Assembly: GCA_024511045.1 (NCBI GenBank)
Contig: JANEMG010000009.1
Span: 1-15,263 of the forward strand
Origin: Gammaproteobacteria bacterium
GTDB taxonomy: Bacteria; Pseudomonadota; Gammaproteobacteria; Methylococcales; Methylomonadaceae
DNA: 15,263 nt
Reading direction: 5' to 3'
Both the position numbers and the translations under genes were made by a program. The stretch's first letter is position 1. Each line of letters starts with the position of its first letter. The notes under the pieces are model-generated. The model worked only from the letters and a program-made list of their open reading frames with translations. It ran no database searches and was not told where the DNA came from. This document shows, one piece after another, positions 7,892-15,160 of the stretch.

Positions 7892-8077
7892 GACAAGAAT
7901 TATAGGTTTACCGTAAAGTTGAGGGTCATGCGTAATTCAGGTGCCTGATTGTCGACAAGCCTGAGATTGTTTCAGATATCCAGCAGATGTTCCAGCACCT
8001 GCAAACAGACTCAATGAAACAGGAAAATTGGACCTGCATCAGCGGGTGAGATGTTGCATTGAAAATTGTTATCATCC

Positions 8078-8141
8078 AAAAAGGTTACTACTCGGGCCCC
8101 TATGGGGGCTTCTTCCGGTAGGGGTGAGTAGTTACCAAAAA
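8078..8141 (-). terminator. Large hairpin with T-tract, probable mutS terminator
   Basis: GGTTACTACTC (8083-8093) and GAGTAGTTACC (8126-8136) form an 11-bp stem with one T-T mismatch. An inner CCCCTA / TAGGGG pairing is also possible. Five A on each side mean that, read on the - strand, the hairpin is followed by TTTTT (complement of 8078-8082). It lies about ten bases after the mutS stop, the right place for a rho-independent terminator. The 32-base interior is longer than usual, so it may also be a mobile palindromic repeat reused as a terminator. Confidence 0.6.
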
Positions 8142-8146
8142 GCTGT

Positions 8147-10714
8147 TCAAAGCAGCCCTTTTAAACGATACAGATATTCCAGCGCCTGCCTGGGCGTGGT
8201 TTCGTCCGGGTTGATTTCTTCCAGCAGAGAGACGGCGGGATGATTGTCTTGGCTGGAAAAGAGATCCAGCTGGGTACTGCCCATTTCCTGCTGCTGTTCC
8301 CGGTAGGCATGGTCTTCCAGGTGCCTGAGCCGGGTTCTGGCCTTGTCGATCACTTCCTCCGGTACGCCCGCCAGGGAGGCTACCTGCAGTCCGTAGCTCT
8401 GGTTTGCGGGACCGCTCTTCACGCTATGCAGAAAAACGATGCCGTCGCCATGCTCCATGGCTTCCAGGTGCACATTGGCAATGTTCTGCTGTTCTTCGGC
8501 CAGGCAGGTCAGCTCGAAATAATGCGTGGCGAACAGGGTAAAGGCCCCGGTCTTCCTGGCCAGATGATCGGCGCATGCCCAAGCCAGTGACAAGCCGTCG
8601 AAGGTGCTGGTGCCGCGGCCGATTTCATCCATCAGAATCAGACTGTTTTCCGTGGCATTGTGCAGGATGTTGGCCGTTTCCGACATCTCCACCATGAATG
8701 TCGAGCGGCCGCTGGCCAGGTCGTCGGAGGCGCCGATGCGGGTGAAGATCCGGTCCACCGGGCCGCAGCGGAAGGCTTTCGCAGGAACGAAGCTGCCGAT
8801 GTGCGCGAGCAGGACGATCAGGGCCGTCTGGCGCATGTAGGTGGATTTACCGCCCATATTCGGGCCGGTGATGATCAGCATGCGCTGTTCTGTGGAAAAG
8901 TCGAGATCGTTGGCGACGAAGGGGATGTCGGATACCTGTTCCACCACCAGGTGCCGTCCGGCGTCGATATGCATGCCGGGTTCGGCCTGTAGTTGCGGTC
9001 GGCACAGGTTCAGGCTGACGGCGCGTTCGGCGAAATCGACCAAGACGTCCAGTTCCGCCAGGGCGGCGGCGCACTGCTGCAGCTCCGGCAATGACCGGGC
9101 AATGATCTGCAGCAGTTCCTGGTACAGCGATTTTTCGAAGCTCAGGGACTTCTCCCGGGCGCTGAGAACCTTCTCTTCAAAATCCTTCAGTTCCCCGGTG
9201 ATGTAGCGCTCGACATTTTTCAGCGTCTGCTTGCGTGTGTAATGTTCGGGAACCTGCCCGGCCTGGGAGCGGGGCACTTCGATGTAGTAGCCATGCACCC
9301 GGTTGTAATTCACTTTCAGCGTACCGATGCCGGTATGCTTTTTTTCCCGGATTTCCATATCGACCAGGAACTGGTCGGCATTTTCGCTGAGGCTGCGCAA
9401 GGCATCCAGCTCCGGGTGATAACCGGAGGCGATGACGCCGCCATCGCGGATCAGCACCGGCGGATTGTCGATGATTGCCCTTTGCAGCAGGGCCAGCAAC
9501 TCGGGCTGTTCGCTGATGTTGTCCGCAAGCTTGCGCAGCCGGGCAGTGTCGATGGCTGCCAGCTGCTGCTGCAGAGTCGGCAGTACCCCCAGGGTATTGC
9601 GCAAAACCAGCAGGTCCCTGGGGCGGGCCGATTGCAGTGCGATTCTGGAACTGATGCGTTCGATGTCGCCGACCAGGCGCAAAGTTTCATGCAGGCTCTC
9701 GTAGCAATGCCCGGCGCACAGGGCCTCGATGCTGTCGTAGCGCTCTCCGAGCAGATCCTGGTCGCGCAGCGGGCGATGCAGCCAGCGGCGCAGCAGACGG
9801 GCGCCCATGGCCGAGGCGGTGTTGTCCAGAACCCCAGCCAATGTGTATTGCCGTTGTCCGGAAGGGTGGTAGTCCAGTTCCAGGTTGCGCCGACTGGCGG
9901 CATCCAGGATGATGCTGTCGCTGCTGTATTCGACGCTGATTCCCTGCAGATGGGGCAGCGCCTGCTGCTGGGTGTCATGGACATATTGCAGCAGACACCC
10001 GGCGGCGGCAATGGCGGCCGGCAGCTTATCGCAGCCGAAGCCCTGCAGATCATGGACGTTGAACTGTTTCAGGAGCCGTTGCGTGGCGCTGGCGACATCG
10101 AAATGCCAGGATGGCCGCAGGGTGAGGCCGCGGTGATTGTTCAGCGCTGGAGGTATGGTACGGCTTTCGTCCAGCAGTAATTCGGCCGGATCGATGCGGG
10201 CCAGTTCACTCAGGGTCTGCTGCCGCGAATCCAACTGCTGCACGATGAAATAGCCGCTGCTGAGATCGAGACAGGCTATGCCGTAATAGTGCTGCAGTTC
10301 GACAAATGCCGCCAGGAAATTGTCCTGACGCTCTTCCAGCAGGGCCTCGTCGGTGACTGTGCCGGGAGTGATGATTCTGACCACCTTGCGCTCCACCGGT
10401 CCTTTCGATGCGCCAGGGTCGCCGATCTGTTCGCAGATGGCAATCGCTTCGCCCTGCCGGATCAGTTTGCCGATATAGCCGTCGGCGGCATGATAGGGGA
10501 TTCCCGCCATCGGAATCGGTGATCCGGCAGACTGGCCGCGGCTGGTCAGGGTGATGTCCAGCAGTTGCGAGGCCTTTTTGGCATCGTCGAAGAACAGTTC
10601 ATAGAAATCGCCCATGCGATAGAATAACAGGGTGTCCGGGTGTTCGGACTTGATGCGCAAATACTGCTGCATCATGGGTGTGTGCGGGGAGGACGGTTTT
10701 TGTGTGCTGCTCAT
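8147..10714 (-). CDS. mutS: DNA mismatch repair protein MutS
   Basis: MutS recognises mismatches and small loops and recruits MutL in ATP-dependent post-replicative repair. The 855-residue product matches E. coli MutS (853) throughout. The mismatch-binding GDFYEL (36-41) has Phe37 and Glu39. The connector, lever and clamp domains fill about 130-570. The ATPase domain has Walker A GPNMGGKST (617-625) and Walker B LILMDEIGRGT (692-702, Asp696-Glu697), then FATHYFEL (728-735). Near the C-terminus QLDLF (815-819) is a classic beta-clamp-binding motif, and a tetramerisation tail follows. The N-terminus lines up with E. coli (HTPMMQQYLR at 11-20), which supports the start. No Shine-Dalgarno sequence is visible, and a -10-like box ends six bases upstream. 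It is divergent from pncC. Confidence 0.98.
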   Translation of the reverse strand: MSSTQKPSSPHTPMMQQYLRIKSEHPDTLLFYRMGDFYELFFDDAKKASQLLDITLTSRGQSAGSPIPMAGIPYHAADGYIGKLIRQGEAIAICEQIGDPGASKGPVERKVVRIITPGTVTDEALLEERQDNFLAAFVELQHYYGIACLDLSSGYFIVQQLDSRQQTLSELARIDPAELLLDESRTIPPALNNHRGLTLRPSWHFDVASATQRLLKQFNVHDLQGFGCDKLPAAIAAAGCLLQYVHDTQQQALPHLQGISVEYSSDSIILDAASRRNLELDYHPSGQRQYTLAGVLDNTASAMGARLLRRWLHRPLRDQDLLGERYDSIEALCAGHCYESLHETLRLVGDIERISSRIALQSARPRDLLVLRNTLGVLPTLQQQLAAIDTARLRKLADNISEQPELLALLQRAIIDNPPVLIRDGGVIASGYHPELDALRSLSENADQFLVDMEIREKKHTGIGTLKVNYNRVHGYYIEVPRSQAGQVPEHYTRKQTLKNVERYITGELKDFEEKVLSAREKSLSFEKSLYQELLQIIARSLPELQQCAAALAELDVLVDFAERAVSLNLCRPQLQAEPGMHIDAGRHLVVEQVSDIPFVANDLDFSTEQRMLIITGPNMGGKSTYMRQTALIVLLAHIGSFVPAKAFRCGPVDRIFTRIGASDDLASGRSTFMVEMSETANILHNATENSLILMDEIGRGTSTFDGLSLAWACADHLARKTGAFTLFATHYFELTCLAEEQQNIANVHLEAMEHGDGIVFLHSVKSGPANQSYGLQVASLAGVPEEVIDKARTRLRHLEDHAYREQQQEMGSTQLDLFSSQDNHPAVSLLEEINPDETTPRQALEYLYRLKGLL

Positions 10715-10720
10715 CGTGCT

Positions 10721-10749
10721 ATTTTATCAGGTGATGGCTGATGGAGTAA
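10721..10749 (-). promoter_or_regulatory. Candidate sigma-70 promoter at the mutS start
   Basis: Read on the - strand, TTACTC (10749-10744) and TAAAAT (10726-10721) are separated by 17 bases. The -10-like hexamer ends six bases before the mutS ATG, so transcription would begin at or next to the start codon and give a leaderless or nearly leaderless message. The -35 match is poor and the call rests mainly on the -10 and the spacing. Confidence 0.35.
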
Positions 10750-10848
10750 CCGGGGATCATTGTCGTCACTGGCTGCAGCATCCCTCGTTGGCTGCAAGCC
10801 ATTTATCCAGATGCTCTTTCACCAACTTATTTCAGAGCAACGTCATCG

Positions 10849-11346
10849 ATGGACAGAGAACTCTATTTACATGCACAACGGCTGGGGGATTTGCTGAAGC
10901 AACAGCGAGTCATGCTGGCGACGGCCGAATCCTGCACCGGGGGCTGGATTTCCCAGATCATCACCGCGGTTCCCGGCAGTTCGGCCTGGTTCGAACGGGG
11001 TTTCGTCACTTACAGCAATAACGCGAAAATACAGATGCTGGGTGTACGGCAGCAGACCTTGACAGAACATGGCGCAGTCAGCGTTGCGGCAGCCAGGGAA
11101 ATGGTGGCCGGTGCGCTGGCGCACAGCGAAGCGGATATTGCCGTTGCAGTGACCGGCATCGCAGGCCCCGATGGCGGCACCGAAACCAAGCCGGTGGGTA
11201 CCGTGTTCATCGCCTGGCAGGCTAAATATCGGCCATGTCTTGTCGAAAGACACTGTTTATCAGGGAGCAGAGAGGCAGTGAGAAGACAGACTGTGCTGGT
11301 GGCGCTGCAGAAGTTGAGCGTACTGGCCGGGGAGGGGAACGCATAA
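10849..11346 (+). CDS. pncC: Nicotinamide-nucleotide amidohydrolase (CinA C-terminal domain)
   Basis: PncC deamidates nicotinamide mononucleotide to nicotinate mononucleotide, returning the NAD breakdown product made by DNA ligase to NAD synthesis. The 165-residue product is the stand-alone CinA C-terminal domain, the same length as E. coli PncC (YgaD). Key motifs are TAESCTGG (25-32) with nucleophile Ser28, TYSNNAK (54-60) with Lys60, and AVTGIAGPDGGT-KPVGTV (100-119). There is no N-terminal COG1058 domain, so it is not full-length CinA. The ribosome binding site is weak. In many gammaproteobacteria this gene sits between mutS and recA. mutS is present here but recA is not; the next gene is convergent, 32 bases away, with no obvious shared terminator. 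Confidence 0.93.
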   Translation: MDRELYLHAQRLGDLLKQQRVMLATAESCTGGWISQIITAVPGSSAWFERGFVTYSNNAKIQMLGVRQQTLTEHGAVSVAAAREMVAGALAHSEADIAVAVTGIAGPDGGTETKPVGTVFIAWQAKYRPCLVERHCLSGSREAVRRQTVLVALQKLSVLAGEGNA

Positions 11347-11378
11347 GGCCTGTATAAAACGGCAGAAGGGGCTTGTGA

Positions 11379-12668
11379 TCAATCCGGCTGCCGTTCCGGT
11401 GCCAGCCAGATGCCGAAGGCCAGCGCAAGGTAGAAGCTGGGTTGGGCGTAATAATAAGTGCCATCCACCAGTCCCAGCACGCTCAGCGACACAATGACCG
11501 CGCCGGCCAGCAGCGGCGTTTGTGAAAGTCGTTTGGTTGCCGCTATGTGTTTCCGGCAGCCCTGCCGGAACAGCTGCAGCCACAGGCCAAGGAACAGGGC
11601 AGTGCCGGTGACACCCCATTCCACCAGGAATTGCACGAAGGCATTGTGCGGCTGACCTGTCACGGTTACATGGGGCATCAGCAGATAGCCTCTCGGTCCC
11701 ATGCCAAAGACAGGGTGCTGCTGCACCGATTGCAGAGCCTTTTTCCAGATGTTGAGCCGGCCTGATGCGGCCCCGTTGAGATTTTCCGCCTCAGTGGTTC
11801 TCGCTAACGCGCTGATCAGTCCGTTCCAGGAAAAAACAGCCAGCACTTCTGCCAGCACCAGGCCCAGCAGGGAACAAGCCAGCATGATTTTGATGAAACC
11901 TATGGCTTCGGTTGTTTGATGACGACTGTACAGAAGGCATACAAGGATCAGGCAGACGGTCATCACGGCAAGCATGCCGCCCCTGCCGCCCAGCCAGAAA
12001 ATAAATGTCCACAGGCCGGTCAACATCAGCAATTGCCAGACTTTATGGGAACGGTTTTCGCTGCCGATGAACCAGCAGATGCAGATACTGAGCGCTGCGG
12101 TTACCTGGTAGCCGGTATGCCGGGCGTGGGAATTGAAAGGTGGGTTGCTCCACCACAGAGGCTCAAGATATTCGGGATTGTCGATCTGCCAGGCCGTGAC
12201 GAAGATGAACAGGCCGACGCACAATGCCGAGAAAGGTATCGTGAACAACAGCAGCTTCAGGGAGCGGTTATAGTGTGTCAAAAAACTCCAGACATACAGG
12301 GAGAAGAGTACATGGGCCAGGATGTCGGTATAGCGGGACAGGCCGATCATTTCATAAGCCAGGCCATCATCGATGAACGGCGAGCGATACACCGAGACCA
12401 GCATGCTGATCGTCCAGAGCAGCAGCAAGCCACAGGTTGCCGGGTGCTTTTTCAGCAGCTGCAGCAGTGCCGGGAATTTCCGGAATTCCAGGGTATAGAG
12501 CAGGACGAACAGCATTTCCAGGTTGAAGATAATGCGGTCGTTGCCCAGCAGGGAGTGGGACAGCAGCACGCCGGCAGCGAAGACGATCAGGGTCAGCGCA
12601 ATGTACAACCGGTCTTCGGGACGGTTCAGCGTCAATGTCGAATCCAGAGGTATTGCTGCTGATGTCAT
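11379..12668 (-). CDS. Wzy_C-family O-antigen ligase / protein O-oligosaccharyltransferase-like membrane protein
   Basis: The 429-residue product has about 11-12 membrane helices (roughly 20-40, 46-62, 78-94, 114-131, 137-160, 185-201, 211-228, 231-247, 257-280, 343-366, 384-403, 410-423). WLGGRGGMLA (225-234) matches the conserved Arg-Gly motif of this family. A long outer loop (about 281-342) holds SGRLNIWKKALQSVQQHPVFGMG (302-324) and GQPHNAFVQFLVEWGVTG (338-355) with the essential-type His341. These features define the superfamily of WaaL, PglL, TfpO and TfpW, which moves glycan from undecaprenyl diphosphate onto lipid A or pilin in the periplasm. I could not separate the subfamilies by sequence. 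Being in line with a pilin gene favours a pilin-specific enzyme; an O-antigen ligase or polymerase is the alternative. GGGAG at 12676-12680 is seven bases from the ATG. The gene lies 31 bases behind the sulfatase-family gene. Confidence 0.85.
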   Translation of the reverse strand: MTSAAIPLDSTLTLNRPEDRLYIALTLIVFAAGVLLSHSLLGNDRIIFNLEMLFVLLYTLEFRKFPALLQLLKKHPATCGLLLLWTISMLVSVYRSPFIDDGLAYEMIGLSRYTDILAHVLFSLYVWSFLTHYNRSLKLLLFTIPFSALCVGLFIFVTAWQIDNPEYLEPLWWSNPPFNSHARHTGYQVTAALSICICWFIGSENRSHKVWQLLMLTGLWTFIFWLGGRGGMLAVMTVCLILVCLLYSRHQTTEAIGFIKIMLACSLLGLVLAEVLAVFSWNGLISALARTTEAENLNGAASGRLNIWKKALQSVQQHPVFGMGPRGYLLMPHVTVTGQPHNAFVQFLVEWGVTGTALFLGLWLQLFRQGCRKHIAATKRLSQTPLLAGAVIVSLSVLGLVDGTYYYAQPSFYLALAFGIWLAPERQPD

Positions 12669-12699
12669 GACAGGACTCCCATTTACTTTAATTTCCTAT

Positions 12700-13758
12700 T
12701 CAAGAAGATGGCGGTGATGTTTTTTCCTGAAAAACGCTTTTGCTGGAGTAGCGGATCAGGTCGAAGGCCTGCTGCAACAATTCGGTATCACTGCCGACCG
12801 GCGTTGCCTTGCCGTCATGCAGCAGATCGCCGGCAACGGTGACGCATTCGATGTTTTGCAATACGCCGTTGAACAGGCTGATTTCCGATTCGCCGACGCA
12901 GTTCTGCTGATTGCCCTGGCAGTCACTGACGGCCTTGTAACAGATCTTGTTTTTTACCCGGGTGACGATTTCGCCATTTTTCATCATGATCGACCAGGGC
13001 GTTTCCACTTTTGCCAGGGCATTCTTGCCGATGAATTGCCGGTTGTCATCCGCTTTGCCCAGTAGCGCCAGCAGTGTCGGCGGCACATCGATCTGGCTGG
13101 CCAGCGTATCGACTGCCCGGTGCTGCTTTAATTCCGGGTGATAGATCACCAGCGGCAGGCGGAAGAATTGCTCGTTTTTCAGCAAGGCATTGTTCCGCGC
13201 GGCTGCATCGAAGCTCCAGATGCCGTGATCGGCGGTGATGACGACGATGGTGTTGTCATATAGTGGGGATTTTTCAAACTGCCGCCAGAAAACACCCAGT
13301 GCATAGTCTTCATAATAGATGGCATTCTGGTAATTGCTGTAAATCTGTCCGGGGGTGGTCGGCCTCTTGATGCTCTTAAAGGGGGCATCGATATTCCAGT
13401 CGCCGTTGAAGGGATAGTGGCTGCTGAGAGTCATGATTTCGGCGAAGAACGGCCGGTCTTCGCTGCCGGTCAACTGTTCCAGCATGGTTTTGTAGATGTA
13501 AGTATCGGCGACGCCCCAGCCGATGCGGTTGGTATTTTCCGGAATGCTGCCCTGGAAATCATCGGCATGAAAATACAGCTGCTGGAAGCCTACCAGCGGC
13601 AGAAAATCCCTGCGGTCGTTGAAGCTGCCCTTGTAGCCATGAAAGTAGGCGGTGTGGTAGCCGGATTCCGCCAGGATTTCCGGCAGGCAGCGCAGATTTT
13701 TCACCTGCTCGTGGGATTTGGAGATTGGGGGGCGGCATTGTTGTCGAAAAGTCCGCAC
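12700..13758 (-). CDS. Sulfatase-domain C-terminal part of a split LTA-synthase/OpgB-like phosphoglycerol transferase
   Basis: This frame encodes the bulk of an alkaline-phosphatase-superfamily domain of the LTA synthase type. Numbering the open frame from 13758, it has GVADTYIYKTML (82-93), FFAEIMTLSSHYPF (104-117), YYEDYALGVFWRQFEKSPLYDNTIVVITADHG (148-179) with metal ligands Asp177-His178, and SQIDVPPTLLALLG (221-234). Everything before about residue 11 is read out of phase with the protein family. The only start for this piece alone would be a GTG at 13758 without a ribosome binding site. It therefore makes sense only as the continuation of the frame that ends at 13701. Adding one C to the C6 run at 13727-13732 joins the two parts into a protein of about 636 residues. 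A four-cysteine segment (273-305) sits near the end. Confidence 0.8.
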   Translation of the reverse strand: MRTFRQQCRPPISKSHEQVKNLRCLPEILAESGYHTAYFHGYKGSFNDRRDFLPLVGFQQLYFHADDFQGSIPENTNRIGWGVADTYIYKTMLEQLTGSEDRPFFAEIMTLSSHYPFNGDWNIDAPFKSIKRPTTPGQIYSNYQNAIYYEDYALGVFWRQFEKSPLYDNTIVVITADHGIWSFDAAARNNALLKNEQFFRLPLVIYHPELKQHRAVDTLASQIDVPPTLLALLGKADDNRQFIGKNALAKVETPWSIMMKNGEIVTRVKNKICYKAVSDCQGNQQNCVGESEISLFNGVLQNIECVTVAGDLLHDGKATPVGSDTELLQQAFDLIRYSSKSVFQEKTSPPSS

Positions 13759-14609
13759 AGCAGCGCCATTTCCCCTTTCATGGTGTAATTGGAATTGGCA
13801 TAGAAATTATTGAAGACCAGGTTTTTCTTGGTCAGGCGGTCGAAATTCGGCGTCAGTTTTGTGCCGGCATAGTAGCCGGTCAGCGAGGCCCGGAAGGATT
13901 CCAGAACCACCAGGATGACATTGTAGTTTTTGCCGCTGACCGGGATTCGGCTTTCGTTAGACAGAGGTTGATTCAGTTGTTTGAAATGCCTCCAGCTTTG
14001 CCGTTCGGCTGTCGTAACGACTTTTCCCTCAGCCATGGAGTAAAAAAAGGCATGCACAGGATGCAGCAGCGATGGCGACAGGGTGAACAGGTTCAGGCGG
14101 CGGTAATTCTGGTAGGAATGCCAGGTGATGGTGAATGCTGTAATGCACAGGAAGGCCAGCAGGAGCTGACTGGTCCGGATATAATAGCCGGGTTTATGTT
14201 GGGACTTTTGGTATAAAACGAAAGACAGCAGCAGGCAGAACAGGGTGCTGCCGGCAAAATAAAGCGTCTGGGTTTTATAGGGGAAGGCGGACAGGGATTT
14301 TGCCGATTCACCGGCATCGCCGCCCAGGGCCAGCGCCTGGTAGTTGTAATAGGACTGGAAGAAATCGGCATGCCACCAGTTGCTGATGGTCAGAAGGACA
14401 AACAGCAGCCAGATGCCCGATGCGGTAGCAATATAGGCTTTCCGGCCCTTGGCATAGGCGATCAGCGTGATGCCGAGCCCCGCCGAAGTCACACACAGGC
14501 CGCTCAACAGCACCAGCGGATAGGGACTCAAACCGCCGAAACAGGATAGCATCAGAAACAAGACAAAACAGCCGCAAAGTGCTGCAAGGGAAAATGCGGG
14601 CCTGCTCAT
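13701..14609 (-). CDS. N-terminal membrane part of a split LTA-synthase/OpgB-like phosphoglycerol transferase
   Basis: The 302-residue frame has four or five membrane helices (about 7-25, 31-51, 58-76, 116-133, 146-162) followed by the start of a periplasmic sulfatase-like domain. NVILVVLESFRASLTGYY (about 230-248) contains metal-ligand-type Glu237. NYTMKGEMALLCG (274-286) has Thr276 in the place of the catalytic threonine of LtaS. After FDNNAAP the frame leaves the family sequence and stops 10 residues later. The missing part follows in the next frame. LtaS/OpgB relatives transfer phosphoglycerol from phosphatidylglycerol; Neisseria PptB-type enzymes place it on pilin. AGGA at 14614-14617 is four bases from the ATG. 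It is the first gene after the pilin terminator. Confidence 0.8.
   Translation of the reverse strand: MSRPAFSLAALCGCFVLFLMLSCFGGLSPYPLVLLSGLCVTSAGLGITLIAYAKGRKAYIATASGIWLLFVLLTISNWWHADFFQSYYNYQALALGGDAGESAKSLSAFPYKTQTLYFAGSTLFCLLLSFVLYQKSQHKPGYYIRTSQLLLAFLCITAFTITWHSYQNYRRLNLFTLSPSLLHPVHAFFYSMAEGKVVTTAERQSWRHFKQLNQPLSNESRIPVSGKNYNVILVVLESFRASLTGYYAGTKLTPNFDRLTKKNLVFNNFYANSNYTMKGEMALLCGLFDNNAAPQSPNPTSR
13727..13732 (-). other. C6 homopolymer at the reading-frame break
   Basis: Six G on the + strand (C6 in the coding sense) sit where the N- and C-terminal parts of the sulfatase-family gene change frame. Seven C (or four) would give an uninterrupted protein (NNAAPPISKSHEQ with seven). Explanations are slipped-strand phase variation, a fixed frameshift mutation, programmed frameshifting, or a homopolymer read error. 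Confidence 0.75.
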
Positions 14610-14636
14610 GGTTTCCTGGTCAGGATTTTCGGGAAT

Positions 14637-14667
14637 AAAAAAAGCCCCATGAAAATCATGGGGCTTT
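14637..14667 (-). terminator. Strong intrinsic terminator after the pilin gene
   Basis: AAAGCCCCATGA (14641-14652) and TCATGGGGCTTT (14656-14667) form a perfect 12-bp stem with a three-base loop. Read on the - strand, the hairpin ends in a run of seven T (complement of 14637-14643). It lies about 30 bases after the pilin stop and 27 bases before the sulfatase-family start, so the downstream genes rely on read-through or an internal promoter. Confidence 0.9.
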
Positions 14668-14695
14668 CGGGGTAAGCTGCCGATAGGACTAGCTT

Positions 14696-15160
14696 TTATT
14701 TACAGGAGCCTGGCAGGTATTTACTGGGGATGCCGCCTGTAGTAGCTGGGGCGCATTTCCAACCGGCGACTTGGTCGCCCATGTTGGATGCTACCGTCAT
14801 TGCAGTGGTCAGGGCGGAGTTGGCGTAAGGCGTCATGACGATTGTCTTACCATCGATTGTGCTTTCGCCAGTACCGGTTGCCGTCACTGTGACGACACCA
14901 TTTAGATCAGTAGATACATCCGCAACGTATTTGCTGGTCTGCGTCGACGATTCGCAGCCCCAGTTGTCGGCGCCAGGGCCTGTTGAACCAGACTGATAGA
15001 CCTCGGTGATGGTGGTCCGGCAGGCGCTGCCGGCCAGGATGACTTCCGAGAGTTTCGCTCTCAGCGTATAGTCCTTGTAGGCGGGCAGAGCGACCGCGGC
15101 CAGGATGCCGATGATCGCGACGACGATCATCAGTTCGATCAGGGTGAAACCTTGAGCCAT
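14696..15160 (-). CDS. Type IV pilin (prepilin, PilA-like)
   Basis: This is a structural subunit of a type IVa pilus. The 154-residue precursor has a very short leader, MAQG, then the mature FTLIELMIVVAIIGILAAVALPAYKDYT. It has the PilD cleavage site after Gly4, Glu5 of the mature chain, and the hydrophobic helix. The globular part is Ser/Thr/Gly-rich and holds four cysteines (47, 69, 136, 153). Cys136 and Cys153 would close the D-region loop; Cys47 and Cys69 may form a second disulfide in the alpha-beta loop. DsbC in this genome could matter for such a two-disulfide protein. A TTG at 15166 is in frame, but ATG 15160 is preferred; neither has a clear ribosome binding site. A major versus minor pilin role cannot be told, but length and form fit a major pilin. 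Confidence 0.93.
   Translation of the reverse strand: MAQGFTLIELMIVVAIIGILAAVALPAYKDYTLRAKLSEVILAGSACRTTITEVYQSGSTGPGADNWGCESSTQTSKYVADVSTDLNGVVTVTATGTGESTIDGKTIVMTPYANSALTTAMTVASNMGDQVAGWKCAPATTGGIPSKYLPGSCK

Larger units (their letters stand above)
7739..8146. other. 408-base non-coding gap between convergent dsbC and mutS
   Basis: I see no credible gene here. The gap holds a run of six T at about 7773-7778 without a good stem before it, a short GGGAT palindrome at 7872-7891, a separated inverted pair CAGGTGC (7938-7944) / GCACCTG (7995-8001), and the 54-bp inverted repeat at 8083-8136. The short open frames across it lack ribosome binding sites and resemble translated intergenic repeat. 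It may mark a rearrangement junction, since the genes on its two sides belong to different conserved neighbourhoods. Confidence 0.6.

Noticed and set aside
7678..7896. 72-codon - strand frame beginning MSSRRKLGS downstream of dsbC
   Set aside because: Its start lies in the GGGAT-type palindrome, and it overlaps the 3' end of dsbC. It looks like translated intergenic repeat.
9242..10180. Long open frame of 312 codons on the + strand inside mutS
   Set aside because: It is antisense to a full-length mutS with intact motifs, has no family motif or plausible start, and is low in complexity. It is a shadow of mutS codon usage.
11916..12662. 248-codon + strand frame opposite the Wzy_C gene
   Set aside because: It is rich in Gln, Asp and Glu, as expected from the antisense of a hydrophobic membrane protein; no motif or ribosome binding site.
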